Source: a virus
Virus record (IMG/VR): IMGVR_UViG_3300026094_000037
Coordinates: 1-23,750 of that record
Strand: one strand, 5' to 3'
Length of the DNA stretch: 23,750 nucleotides
Shown here: positions 15,901 through 23,077 of the stretch, piece by piece
Layout: the number at the start of each line of letters is the position of its first letter
Numbering within the stretch: the stretch's first letter is position 1
Notes under the pieces: generated by a model
What the model saw: only the letters and a program-made list of their open reading frames with translations
Told to the model about the DNA's origin: nothing
Databases searched by the model: none
Made by a program: the position numbers and the translations under genes

Positions 15901-18454
15901 GTCCGTAAGAATTGTTTCCGTTTGTAGCTCGTATGACACCGCCTGTCTCAGCGAGATATCCAACTGCGCAATAATAACTAAAAACTGATACAAGTTCTGT
16001 TCTTGCATTATCTGAAATCCAAATTCCTATACCGTCTGACAATACTTGTGTAAAGTCGTTAGACACCATAGAACGGTTACCACCGTTATGAAGTGTGCCG
16101 TCTAATCGTTTTCCGACACATCGTGTTCCTATAGTAGTAACTCCTTGAATATAAGGTGAGCGATTTATTATCCATGTTCTCTGATCAGCAGGACCCCAGC
16201 CTGGGTCTAAGCTGACATAGGCGCCACCGTCGACAATACCATATTCTTTTCCTTCTACAGGTAATAAAAGATTGCCTAACAGGCCTCGGAGAGTTAATCC
16301 TCTCATGCCAGTTGTGTCTCGCATATAGAAAAGATTTTCTCTTTCAGATCCGTTTGCAGCATTTTCATATCGTTCGCCGGCCAGTAGAGTGCCATAATTG
16401 CCTGAATTTTCAAGATCTCTTCTTACTCCTCTAAAAAGGGTAATAAAATCGTCCTGCACTCGTGTTCTAGTAAATGTCTGTTCAGGATATTTGTTTTGTA
16501 GATATGCCCAAGATTCTGCAGCAATAAACTTCCTATTCTCCCAAAGAGCAAGAGCAGCATTAACTTCTGCAATATCTTGATTAGGAACATTCGAGCCAGA
16601 TAATACAGGATCGTTTTCGCCGCCATGTAATCTAAAGTTTACATAATCTTGAAAAATTTGTATTTGTGAAAGTATTCTATTAACACCGTTAATGTCTGTT
16701 GTAGTTGTATTGAAAAGTTGTTCTTGATCATTACCTGGACTCGGTTCAACCGCATTGTTTGATAGCACAGGAAGAATAAATGTAGCCAAATGATCTATTG
16801 CATCTTCAACAAATTTAAAATCGTCTTGGTATTCTAGAATTGCTTGGTTTGGCTTTATAGTTGTAGATCTTAATTCGTCTCCAAAAATAGCAGTTCCAGC
16901 AGGAACAATTATGGGTGCAATCTCCTCAAATGTGCCAGTAGAAACCTTTACAGTAGAAAGAGTTCCAGGTGCAAAATTGTCTTCTATGTAAGAACAGGCA
17001 TATTTCACAGTTCTGAAAGGTTTACTTAATGATAATCCTCTGTCTCTGTCGAACTCGTCGTCGTCGACGCCATTAGGCGAAACATACACGACGTTGCCGT
17101 CTACCTCTACTTTTCGCCAAAATACTTCTAGTTCTTCAGAAACACTAAGAACGTCTTCTGTAGTTCCAATTGCCAAAGCTGTGTCGCCTAATGTTGATCC
17201 GTCTCCGGTTTCTTCTCTTGAAAGACCAAAAGTTAAGATTTCACCTTTATAATTCAAACCTCCAGGCTGTCCAGCTTGGATAAAGGTGTCCCAATAGTCG
17301 TAGATGTTGCCGTTATCTCCAGGATAATCTTCTATGCTAGAAATATGTTCTATATTTGCTCTATAGGCGGTGCCGTTATAATAAACTATATCTCCTACAG
17401 AATATCTTTTATTTGTTTCCCATACCTGTGAAAAGACCGAACCAGGAATTAATAATTCCCACCAATCTGTATCTAGATAATCAAGAGTGCTACCGTCATA
17501 CTGTGCCTCTCCGTCTACACTAGTTAGAGAAATTTGTCTTTTTGCAACAAAAAGTTGTCCTCCTCTCTGAACTACGTCTCCTGTATTATATTCATTATTA
17601 AAACTCCATTCGCCTCTAAAATTAAAAGATGCAGAAAGCTGTTGCCAATAAATGCATAGTTTGTCAGTGTAGGGGTCTGAATTGATATGATTTGTAACAG
17701 CAACATATAGAACACCGCCGCGTCTTACAACGTCTCCTATCTGGTATTCCGTAGTTTCGTTCCATTCAGATTCGAACTGATAGCCTGGAAATTCTATTTC
17801 AAATTTTTCTTCGTCAAAATTAGATTGGGACGTATGAGTTTGAGTGCATCTGAATATAGATCCGCCAAACTTAACAAGATCATTTTTTCTAAATTCGGTA
17901 GAAGGCTGCCAAGAACTTCTATAATCTACACCATTATAAAACACCTGCCATTTCTGTAAATCAGCTTCTAAGACACTCTGGGATGTGTGAGGTACTATAC
18001 ACTTATATACTATTCCATTATATTTAACTAATGATCCGTCTGCATAATCAGTGGCAGAAAGCCATTCTCCTAGATAATCAATATGAAAAGCAAAAAAATT
18101 CCAATTTTCTATATCTTGAGAGAACACGGAAGCTACGTGATCGACTTTGCAAACATAGACCGATCCTTTGTAATATACCAACTGGTTTTTGTTATACTCA
18201 GTGCCTGACACCCAATCGCCTCTAAATGATATACCTGTAACCATAAGAACCCAGCGTGGTTGTAGTTGCGGGGGGTCTGATTGTGGTAACACAGCATTTA
18301 GATCATCTGTGAAATTCTGAGAGGCAGTGTGCCCAACTAGACAAACATAACTAGAACCATTTAGAGAAACAACATCATCTCTCTGGTAGAAATTTCCAGA
18401 ATTCCATTCTCCTTTCCATGTGTAAGTTAACCGTTCTATTGCAAATTCAGTCAT
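12956..18454 (-). CDS. Giant modular fibre/baseplate-associated protein (1832 residues), smaller paralogue
   Basis: Start ATG 18454 overlaps the upstream stop (TAATG), implying translational coupling. Domains: seven Trp-rich repeats at residues about 10-395 (for example YTWKGEWNSGNFY...DDVV and FNFRGEWSFNNEY...GDVV); a beta-helix start at about 455 (VVYVSPNGVDDDEF, PFRTVKYACSYIE); GDELRST at 525-531; a short helical stretch, about 540-700; a beta-helix core, about 740-870 (AYVSLDPGWGPADQRT, RATNGNNSYGRFGS); a GxGY-rich region; a beta-propeller, about 1160-1430, with motifs FSLDGETWSE, TSNDGITWTR and YSFDGINWIE; and a C-terminal module, about 1620-1790 (STDQDGNFRGGDLF, NIVPTQRAVASFL). It is a clear paralogue of the next gene downstream but lacks most of its helical insertion. 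The last 35 residues (TDPRTGAPTHISGTMITQ and beyond) are not shared. A receptor- or glycan-binding virion role is inferred. Confidence 0.85.
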   Translation of the reverse strand: MTEFAIERLTYTWKGEWNSGNFYQRDDVVSLNGSSYVCLVGHTASQNFTDDLNAVLPQSDPPQLQPRWVLMVTGISFRGDWVSGTEYNKNQLVYYKGSVYVCKVDHVASVFSQDIENWNFFAFHIDYLGEWLSATDYADGSLVKYNGIVYKCIVPHTSQSVLEADLQKWQVFYNGVDYRSSWQPSTEFRKNDLVKFGGSIFRCTQTHTSQSNFDEEKFEIEFPGYQFESEWNETTEYQIGDVVRRGGVLYVAVTNHINSDPYTDKLCIYWQQLSASFNFRGEWSFNNEYNTGDVVQRGGQLFVAKRQISLTSVDGEAQYDGSTLDYLDTDWWELLIPGSVFSQVWETNKRYSVGDIVYYNGTAYRANIEHISSIEDYPGDNGNIYDYWDTFIQAGQPGGLNYKGEILTFGLSREETGDGSTLGDTALAIGTTEDVLSVSEELEVFWRKVEVDGNVVYVSPNGVDDDEFDRDRGLSLSKPFRTVKYACSYIEDNFAPGTLSTVKVSTGTFEEIAPIIVPAGTAIFGDELRSTTIKPNQAILEYQDDFKFVEDAIDHLATFILPVLSNNAVEPSPGNDQEQLFNTTTTDINGVNRILSQIQIFQDYVNFRLHGGENDPVLSGSNVPNQDIAEVNAALALWENRKFIAAESWAYLQNKYPEQTFTRTRVQDDFITLFRGVRRDLENSGNYGTLLAGERYENAANGSERENLFYMRDTTGMRGLTLRGLLGNLLLPVEGKEYGIVDGGAYVSLDPGWGPADQRTWIINRSPYIQGVTTIGTRCVGKRLDGTLHNGGNRSMVSNDFTQVLSDGIGIWISDNARTELVSVFSYYCAVGYLAETGGVIRATNGNNSYGRFGSIADGSDPAETPQVVSAFTRNNEALVQDAISGGTLSEILVFEYRNAGEEYTTANADIIGAGDFASVEFSDLRDSAIFNGKISGFDDSATVGGSGYTQQQGFCQFNSNGATEITLSANDSNQIDTDYIGQRVIIISGPAAGQYAVIDTYNPTTKDATVVRESDGEPGWDHVVGGTPALGLLDTNNQYRVEPRVDVDQPPFEQEYSNLPFDRTYTDSVYGEITQIYADVELPTGSQGDPEVLDQSAVIEVTKSGRDYSATITDGGAGYAAGDSFVISGTEFDGSSPNNDLIVEIIQVSEDSTNSIISLEVDGTGRAGRLVNVANPNLALYSDNGRNYTEVTLPFVGDFTRIISGNNRFVAVASLEDKVAFSLDGETWSERPLPELQNWVDGVYGNDLFVIISNNSNAVAYSSSGETWEITEIPEDTDSDSTADSTVPAYQFVTYGKGKFVALSTSDRATATSNDGITWTRNDSALPQIDDENLYDFIALTYGDNKFVAITSIGECFYSFDGINWIEGNEPRNAGESSGTFITLKYYQGIFLAIDNVGSLYTSYNCLSWQKYVLDQLLPWTTFGVASFGTRPEWFLFADSTTINGVGIVRTGKPAIMRPFVRQGQISFMKIWDPGSGYDSAAPPAIVLFDNVATVEAAIEPRLGSGVLAQPDFINRGAGYVSSQADVLITGDGFADVIPADNILTINNVSNVPDIGSQVLISGVFDNENPTQLKEFSAARVTNLGDDGTNQGTSLVEIQVSPALTLENDISNGDTVTIIENLSKIRLTNHDFLDIGTGNFELTNYPEIYAGGNFFTATPSNEVREFAGGRVFYVSTDQDGNFRGGDLFAVNQATGIITISAEFFDLQGLDELSLGGIRLGGSGTVVREFSTDPNFTQDSDNIVPTQRAVASFLAQRLSVGGENLETNTLISGRIRLGGPANTIDVIAEPFIDIPRQATLQGTDPRTGAPTHISGTMITQSLLLRSFDDSMQ
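17255..18427 (-). repeat. Seven Trp-rich protein repeats in the 1832-residue protein
   Basis: The repeats are at the protein level and about 45-60 residues long. Each contains an aromatic-x-W-x-G/S-E/D-W element, then Y-x-x-x-D-x-V-x-x-x-G-x-x-Y-x-C/A and a His-Thr/Ser step. Copies begin near residues 11, 76, 126, 177, 226, 278 and 340. An eighth, degenerate copy may be NYKGEILTFG near 401. The spacing resembles carbohydrate-binding module repeats. The match is by pattern only. Confidence 0.75.
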
Positions 18455-18894
18455 TAGTTTCTCTCTGCGTCTGTATATTCTGTGTTGCTGAGCACTTGTG
18501 AATCAAGGCCTTCATTGTAACCCGGTGTAGATATTTTGTCAGGGTATGTAAAATCTTCGTTGACTCGCTGAACAAACTGGCCAGTTTCACTTTCGACGTA
18601 GTAACTTAGCGCTCTATTATCCCATTTAAGCTGTGGATACCTAAGATTAGAATACACAATGTCATGCGATTCATCTATACCTTCAAAATAACTAATTCCT
18701 TCTTCGAAGTCGGGGAAACTAGCGTCTCTTGTTCCTTCGTTATTAATAACAATGGAATTTTCGTTGCCGCCTTGTAATTGATCAATTCTGATTAAAAAAA
18801 GTTCGCCGTCGTTGTTTCTTCTTAATCCGTAAAGATACTGACGTGCTACACCGTCTAGTATGTCTTGCGGACTTTTTCCTATATAATTAGACAT
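18454..18894 (-). CDS. Uncharacterised virion-associated protein (146 residues)
   Basis: Start ATG 18894 overlaps the stop of the 109-residue gene by one base, and its own stop overlaps the next start, so it is translated as part of a coupled chain. The N-terminus MSNYIGKSPQDILDGVARQY is followed by charged sequence with LFLIRIDQLQGG. Then comes an acidic/aromatic centre, FPDFEEGISYFEGIDESHDI and LRYPQLKWDNRALSYYV. The 'FPDFExGxxFFEG...W(D)R...YYV' pattern is one I recall from marine T4-like phage structural proteins of unknown function. There is no signal peptide or membrane segment. Lying between a small beta-sandwich protein and a giant fibre protein, it is likely a baseplate or fibre connector, but this is inference from position only. 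Confidence 0.7.
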   Translation of the reverse strand: MSNYIGKSPQDILDGVARQYLYGLRRNNDGELFLIRIDQLQGGNENSIVINNEGTRDASFPDFEEGISYFEGIDESHDIVYSNLRYPQLKWDNRALSYYVESETGQFVQRVNEDFTYPDKISTPGYNEGLDSQVLSNTEYTDAERN

Positions 18895-19223
18895 TACACT
18901 GTCTCCACGTAACTTAGAATTACATCTACAGAATCGTCTACTGTAGATTGAATTTTGATAGAATTATTAGGTGCTAGTATTAATTTTTCGCCGTTTGTAA
19001 CTGCTCTTAAACTAGTCTGAGTAGGAAGAAGATTCTGTCTTAGATAAAAACCGTCAACGGAGGTATCATCTTTTACAATAATATCTACATACACAAAACT
19101 TGATATAAGATTAGTCAAACTAAGTCCTACTATAGTTGCTCTTTCTGCTGCTCCTACCGAAAGTATTTCAACTGGTTCAGTTCCTATGCTCTTAATTACT
19201 TTGTTTCTAAATGTATTTGCCAT
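18894..19223 (-). CDS. Small beta-sandwich virion protein
   Basis: This 109-residue protein starts at ATG 19223, three bases after the TAA of the 1241-residue gene. It begins MANTFRNKVIKSIGTEPVEI and alternates strands and turns (ERATIVGLSLTNLISSFVYV, DIIVKDD, GFYLRQNLLPTQTSL, KLILAPNNSIKIQST, DVILSYVETV). The order 'AxxxTVxGLxxxN...VxVxVxD...FYLxxNLPIPxxxxL...GxKLxLxxxDxIxV' is typical of short beta-sandwich structural proteins found widely in tailed phages. It parallels the 106-residue protein downstream of the other giant gene. It probably decorates the capsid or tail, or joins a fibre to it. The specific partner is unknown. Confidence 0.74.
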   Translation of the reverse strand: MANTFRNKVIKSIGTEPVEILSVGAAERATIVGLSLTNLISSFVYVDIIVKDDTSVDGFYLRQNLLPTQTSLRAVTNGEKLILAPNNSIKIQSTVDDSVDVILSYVETV

Positions 19224-19226
19224 GAT

Positions 19227-22200
19227 TTACCCAAATGCTATTATGTTTTCAAACGCTATGCTTTCTGCGTCTGTTCTTGACAGGCCTGCTTCTTGGCCTG
19301 CTACTGAAATCCAGTTTAAACCGTCCCATATTTCAACACGATTGTCATCTGTGTTTAATCTCATCATTCCCGGTTCGGAGAAAGCAACCGGAGGACGTTC
19401 ATCACTTTGGCCAATCGGAATAACTAAACCGCTAGTACCGTCAAATTTTACGTAACCGAGATCAGTGTTGTCAAAAACAGTAACAGCATTACTTTCTGTG
19501 TTCCGTAGTACGTTTGTATTTATTGCAAGATTATCGAACACGATACTGCCAGTACCGTTCGAATTCAAAACCAAATCACTATTGCTGGCTTGTGTAGAAA
19601 TAGCATTATTATCTATTACAAAATTATCTACAGTAAGTTTAGGAGCATTTACTTTTTCTTCATCGATGAAAACAACAGTTGAATCTTCAACTGTGAATCT
19701 AATGATGTTATCGTTTGCACCTGGTGAAAGTTCTGCGGTTACGTTTGTATCACCGTCTATGTCTTGGACACCATTTAGCTTAATCCAAAAGCTACCGTCG
19801 TATCCTTCGAATCTATTAAGATCAGAATTAAAGCGAATTTGCCCTGGTTGAGATAGCGGCCTTTCGGCGGTAGTGCCGACAGGAAGGTTAACAGTACCAG
19901 TTGAATCAAAAACTGTGATTTCGTTGCTTGGATCTATTACTAGATCACCTTGAGCAGAAATTACATTGTCTGTGAAGGAAATATCTTCTGCTACAACAGA
20001 TCCTGCACTGTTTGCTCTTAGTTCTAGATCGCTATTTGACAGCGTAGTTTCTATATAGTTCTCAGTAATTACTATATTCTCTGTTACAATTTTCTTGACA
20101 TAGAGATTTTTCCATTGTGCATCTGAAGATCCTAGATTATAGGTTTTATCTTCCGCAGGAACAATGTCGCTGTTTATACCTGCAACGAATTCTATGGAAT
20201 CCTGCGAACTGTCTCCTAGTGTGATATTGCCGCCGATTGCAATATTTCCTGTAACATCAAGATTGCCTGTAATGTCTACATCATTTTCTAGATTGATTTG
20301 ATCTGAATATGCAAATAGATTGATATCGCCAGAAAGACTTTCAATAGTATTTCCGCCAATTCTTATATTACCTGTCTGTGCTTTTGTAGCGTCAATGATT
20401 GTGGTATTAGAACCATCTGTAAAAGTAATACCATCTGTAGTCTCGACAGTAAGATTGTTAGTTGAAAAATTAACCTCTCCTGTGTCTTGGTTTACAAAGA
20501 ATAAATCACCTACTCTGAAATCACCAAGATGATCAACACTGGAGAATCTGATGTTAGCACCGTTATTTTCTATAACTTCGTTTGCCTGTATAACAGTTGT
20601 AGGATCGTTTGTTACAGACTTCTCATTTCCAATATAGGCAAAGTTATGACCAATTGCGTAGATTCTAACACCTCTGCCGTTGCCTACTATTCCAAATTCT
20701 CCATACACAGATGCAGAACTTATGATTCTTACTTCTGCTCCAAAATCTGTAAAATCTACCAGTGTAAATTCTGTAGCAGTTGCTCCGTTGGAAAATCTAA
20801 TATCTTGAGCAACTATAGCATCATCTTCAAAATCTGTAGATCCAGCTTCTCCGTCGAAACGGGCCATAAACACAGTGTCTTCTGTAACAGATACTCTGAA
20901 GCTAGGTCCGCCCGATTCTGGTTCTACAGCAGTGCCCTTAATTACTCTTACATCGTCTACGTTACCTTGGAAGAAAGACTGTGATCCTTCAAACAGCGCG
21001 CCTATCACAAGAGGTTTGGCTGTGCCGTAATCAGTGTTATCTGTCCAGGATCCAATGTCTGTCCCGTTGAGATAAAGCGTTCCCGTAGAACCAGAGCGTG
21101 TGTATGCAACGTGATTCCATGCATTTACTGATAAATCGGCACTGCCTGTAACACGGTAATCACCTTGTACATATACTTCTGGCGTTAGGTTATCAATGTT
21201 AATTGCAACTGCATTGTCATTGATTTGTCCTGCACGAAAATCTAGCAGTCTAGCTACACCGATATTTGCTGTGGGGTAAAACCATCCTTCTACAGTAAAG
21301 TCGTCAGTGCCTAATCCAAAATCATCTTGTGCAGAAACACTTGCGTAGTCGCCGTCGCCATCTAAAAGTAGACTTGCTGAGCCAAACTTCTTTACAGTAG
21401 TATCAAGCTGTGCATCTCCATTTGCAGTAATAGTTTTTCCAGATCTTCTGTCTGCTGTTTCAAATCCGTCTTGTTTTCCCGAAACAAATATTTTTCCGTC
21501 TGCATCTACACGAGAAATTACACTGGATTCTAGCAAACTACCAGTGTCGTCATAATACTGTATTAGTTCTCCTTCGGTATAAGATCCTTGGAGTCCTGAT
21601 ACACGCAGAGCAGTTTCACCGCTGCTTCTTGCTCCAAATGATTCGTCTAGTGCATTAATACTCGTTCTAGCAAAATACGTAAAACAGTTCAGCCATTCTA
21701 CTCTTACGCCGTTTTTAAGAGTCATTGCATCTACACCCGGTGTAATAAGAGTAACTTGGTTGAAAAGACAGCTAACCGATATACTACTTGCTGCAACAAT
21801 GCTTCCATCGAGCAGTATTCCCCTGCCTGCATCCCCTGCGTCGTACCCTCTTGGGTCGGACTGTGAAGTCACCGATCCTTTTGTAATAACAGAAACGTTT
21901 CTTACATATGGTGATCGTGTTGTGATTGATATGCCGGGATTGAATTTGAACCCGTAACCAGTGTCTATGCTGCTGTTATAGAAAAAATCTTTAACGGTGA
22001 GATTTTCAACAGTGGACTCCCCGTTGAGCAAAAATGCATCATTGCTTTGAGTAATGCTGGTAGGAGTTACCGTCACTGTTCTTAAGCCGTGTCCTCTCAG
22101 TGTAACTCCCTGGGGTATAATAATAGGAAATGATTCTTGATATTCTCCAGGGTATACATATATCGTGTCACCTGCTGTAGATTCGCTAATTGCTTTACTG

Positions 22201-22952
22201 ATAGTTGCAAAAGGATCTAGAATATGATCTCCGGTTTTCTGATCATCACCGTTTACTGCAACGTAGTATACATTTCCTTGTCTTAGTGTAAGGTCTATTC
22301 CGTCTACTTCTAGATTAGATGCATCTACCGAAGAAGCAACTAGACTGTCAGTAAATACGTCTGCAAATTCATTGCCGCCCTGAGTAGGATCTGATCCTAA
22401 TGTGTAGGTATTATCCTGATCAGGAATTATGTCAGAATTAATCTCTGCATTGAATGTGATGTTGTCAGTATTTTCGTCACCTACAGTGATATTTCCGTCT
22501 GCACGAATATCACCTGATACAAAGAGATTGCCGTCTATGTTGAGATCTGATTGTACATTTACTGATCCTGTGCCGTTTGGATCAAAGTCAATGTCTGCAT
22601 TCGAATCGACAGTTTGTATGAGATTGCCTTCAATTTTGAATGAATCTATTTCTAAACGACGAAGTGATATTACAGAATCTAGTGTAGCAAGATTAAGGTA
22701 TTCTAGATTACTAGTTATTGTGTCGCCATCTATTGTAATGTCTGCAATATCGGCTTTATCTGTTACCTGAAGATTGGTTGTTTTTGTTGTGCCGTTGACG
22801 TCAAGATCGTGTTCAGGAGTGCTTGTTCTAATTCCTATTCGCTGATTGTTTACATCGAGATAGAGAAGATCTGTTTCAAACGCAAGATCAATACCGTTAC
22901 GAAGAAGGTTCGACTTTAAAAGCGGACCAGAAATGCGACCAACAGATGCCAT
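19227..22952 (-). CDS. Large beta-helix structural protein with an inserted LamG-like domain (1241 residues)
   Basis: Start ATG 22952 has AAGGA six bases upstream. The N-terminus has the fibre signature 'NNQRIGIRTSTPEHDLDVNG' (residues 35-54) and repeated 'GNLxVxGDIRADGNITVG' strands. A pectate-lyase-like beta-helix begins at about 228 (VYYVAVNGDDQKTGD, DPFATISKAIS, GDTIYVYPGEYQESFPIIIP) and continues to about 460. Residues about 503-690 form a LamG/concanavalin-like jelly roll: KKFGSASLLLDGDGDYASV, DFTVEGWFYP, AWNHVAYTRSGSTGTLYLNG, VDDVRVIKG. The C-terminal half returns to fibre repeats ('HLGDFRVGDLFFVNQDTGEV', 'GNIRIGGNTIESLSGDINLF') and ends with two copies of a 'lPvG...ERP...PGxxRxNxDxxRxExxDGxxWI' module. 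It is probably a tail-fibre or baseplate spike with sugar-binding capacity. No hydrolase active site can be named. Confidence 0.83.
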   Translation of the reverse strand: MASVGRISGPLLKSNLLRNGIDLAFETDLLYLDVNNQRIGIRTSTPEHDLDVNGTTKTTNLQVTDKADIADITIDGDTITSNLEYLNLATLDSVISLRRLEIDSFKIEGNLIQTVDSNADIDFDPNGTGSVNVQSDLNIDGNLFVSGDIRADGNITVGDENTDNITFNAEINSDIIPDQDNTYTLGSDPTQGGNEFADVFTDSLVASSVDASNLEVDGIDLTLRQGNVYYVAVNGDDQKTGDHILDPFATISKAISESTAGDTIYVYPGEYQESFPIIIPQGVTLRGHGLRTVTVTPTSITQSNDAFLLNGESTVENLTVKDFFYNSSIDTGYGFKFNPGISITTRSPYVRNVSVITKGSVTSQSDPRGYDAGDAGRGILLDGSIVAASSISVSCLFNQVTLITPGVDAMTLKNGVRVEWLNCFTYFARTSINALDESFGARSSGETALRVSGLQGSYTEGELIQYYDDTGSLLESSVISRVDADGKIFVSGKQDGFETADRRSGKTITANGDAQLDTTVKKFGSASLLLDGDGDYASVSAQDDFGLGTDDFTVEGWFYPTANIGVARLLDFRAGQINDNAVAINIDNLTPEVYVQGDYRVTGSADLSVNAWNHVAYTRSGSTGTLYLNGTDIGSWTDNTDYGTAKPLVIGALFEGSQSFFQGNVDDVRVIKGTAVEPESGGPSFRVSVTEDTVFMARFDGEAGSTDFEDDAIVAQDIRFSNGATATEFTLVDFTDFGAEVRIISSASVYGEFGIVGNGRGVRIYAIGHNFAYIGNEKSVTNDPTTVIQANEVIENNGANIRFSSVDHLGDFRVGDLFFVNQDTGEVNFSTNNLTVETTDGITFTDGSNTTIIDATKAQTGNIRIGGNTIESLSGDINLFAYSDQINLENDVDITGNLDVTGNIAIGGNITLGDSSQDSIEFVAGINSDIVPAEDKTYNLGSSDAQWKNLYVKKIVTENIVITENYIETTLSNSDLELRANSAGSVVAEDISFTDNVISAQGDLVIDPSNEITVFDSTGTVNLPVGTTAERPLSQPGQIRFNSDLNRFEGYDGSFWIKLNGVQDIDGDTNVTAELSPGANDNIIRFTVEDSTVVFIDEEKVNAPKLTVDNFVIDNNAISTQASNSDLVLNSNGTGSIVFDNLAINTNVLRNTESNAVTVFDNTDLGYVKFDGTSGLVIPIGQSDERPPVAFSEPGMMRLNTDDNRVEIWDGLNWISVAGQEAGLSRTDAESIAFENIIAFG

Positions 22953-23061
22953 AATAATTCCTTAAACACGGGGATCCTGTCCCTCCAACCCAATTTTCAG
23001 CTTCTAGCTCTTTGCTGGTTGACCACAGTTTGTCCTGCTCGACATTGGTCGTGTCTTGCAT
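22897..23061 (-). CDS. Possible small ORF in the leader of the 1241-residue gene (doubtful)
   Basis: The frame from ATG 23061 to TAA 22897-22899 encodes 54 residues. It begins MQDTTNVEQDKLWSTSKELE, followed by AENWVGGTGSPCLRN, then runs out of frame over the first 56 bases of the 1241-residue gene. The first 35 residues look protein-like (LWSTSKELEAENWVGG), and third codon positions there are richer in G/C than in neighbouring genes. Against it, the start lies only 7 bases from a late-promoter motif with no ribosome site between, and it is short. It could be a real small gene, the remnant of an older gene end, or simply a leader RNA of about 115 bases. Confidence 0.25.
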   Translation of the reverse strand: MQDTTNVEQDKLWSTSKELEAENWVGGTGSPCLRNYYGICWSHFWSAFKVEPSS

Positions 23062-23067
23062 TAATAT

Positions 23068-23075
23068 TATTTATC
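23068..23075 (-). promoter_or_regulatory. T4-like late promoter motif (GATAAATA)
   Basis: The minus strand reads GATAAATA, which fits the NATAAATA late-promoter consensus of T4-like phages. It starts three bases past the stop codon of the upstream fibre gene, in the largest intergenic gap on the minus strand. The next ATG with a good ribosome site (22952) is about 115 bases downstream, so the transcript would have a long leader. The identical octamer precedes the 2341-residue gene. Confidence 0.55.
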
Positions 23076-23077
23076 AA

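Noticed and set aside
19517-19524. AATAAATA on the minus strand inside the 1241-residue gene
   Set aside because: It lies mid-gene, about 290 bases from the next start, in AT-rich coding sequence, so it is probably chance.
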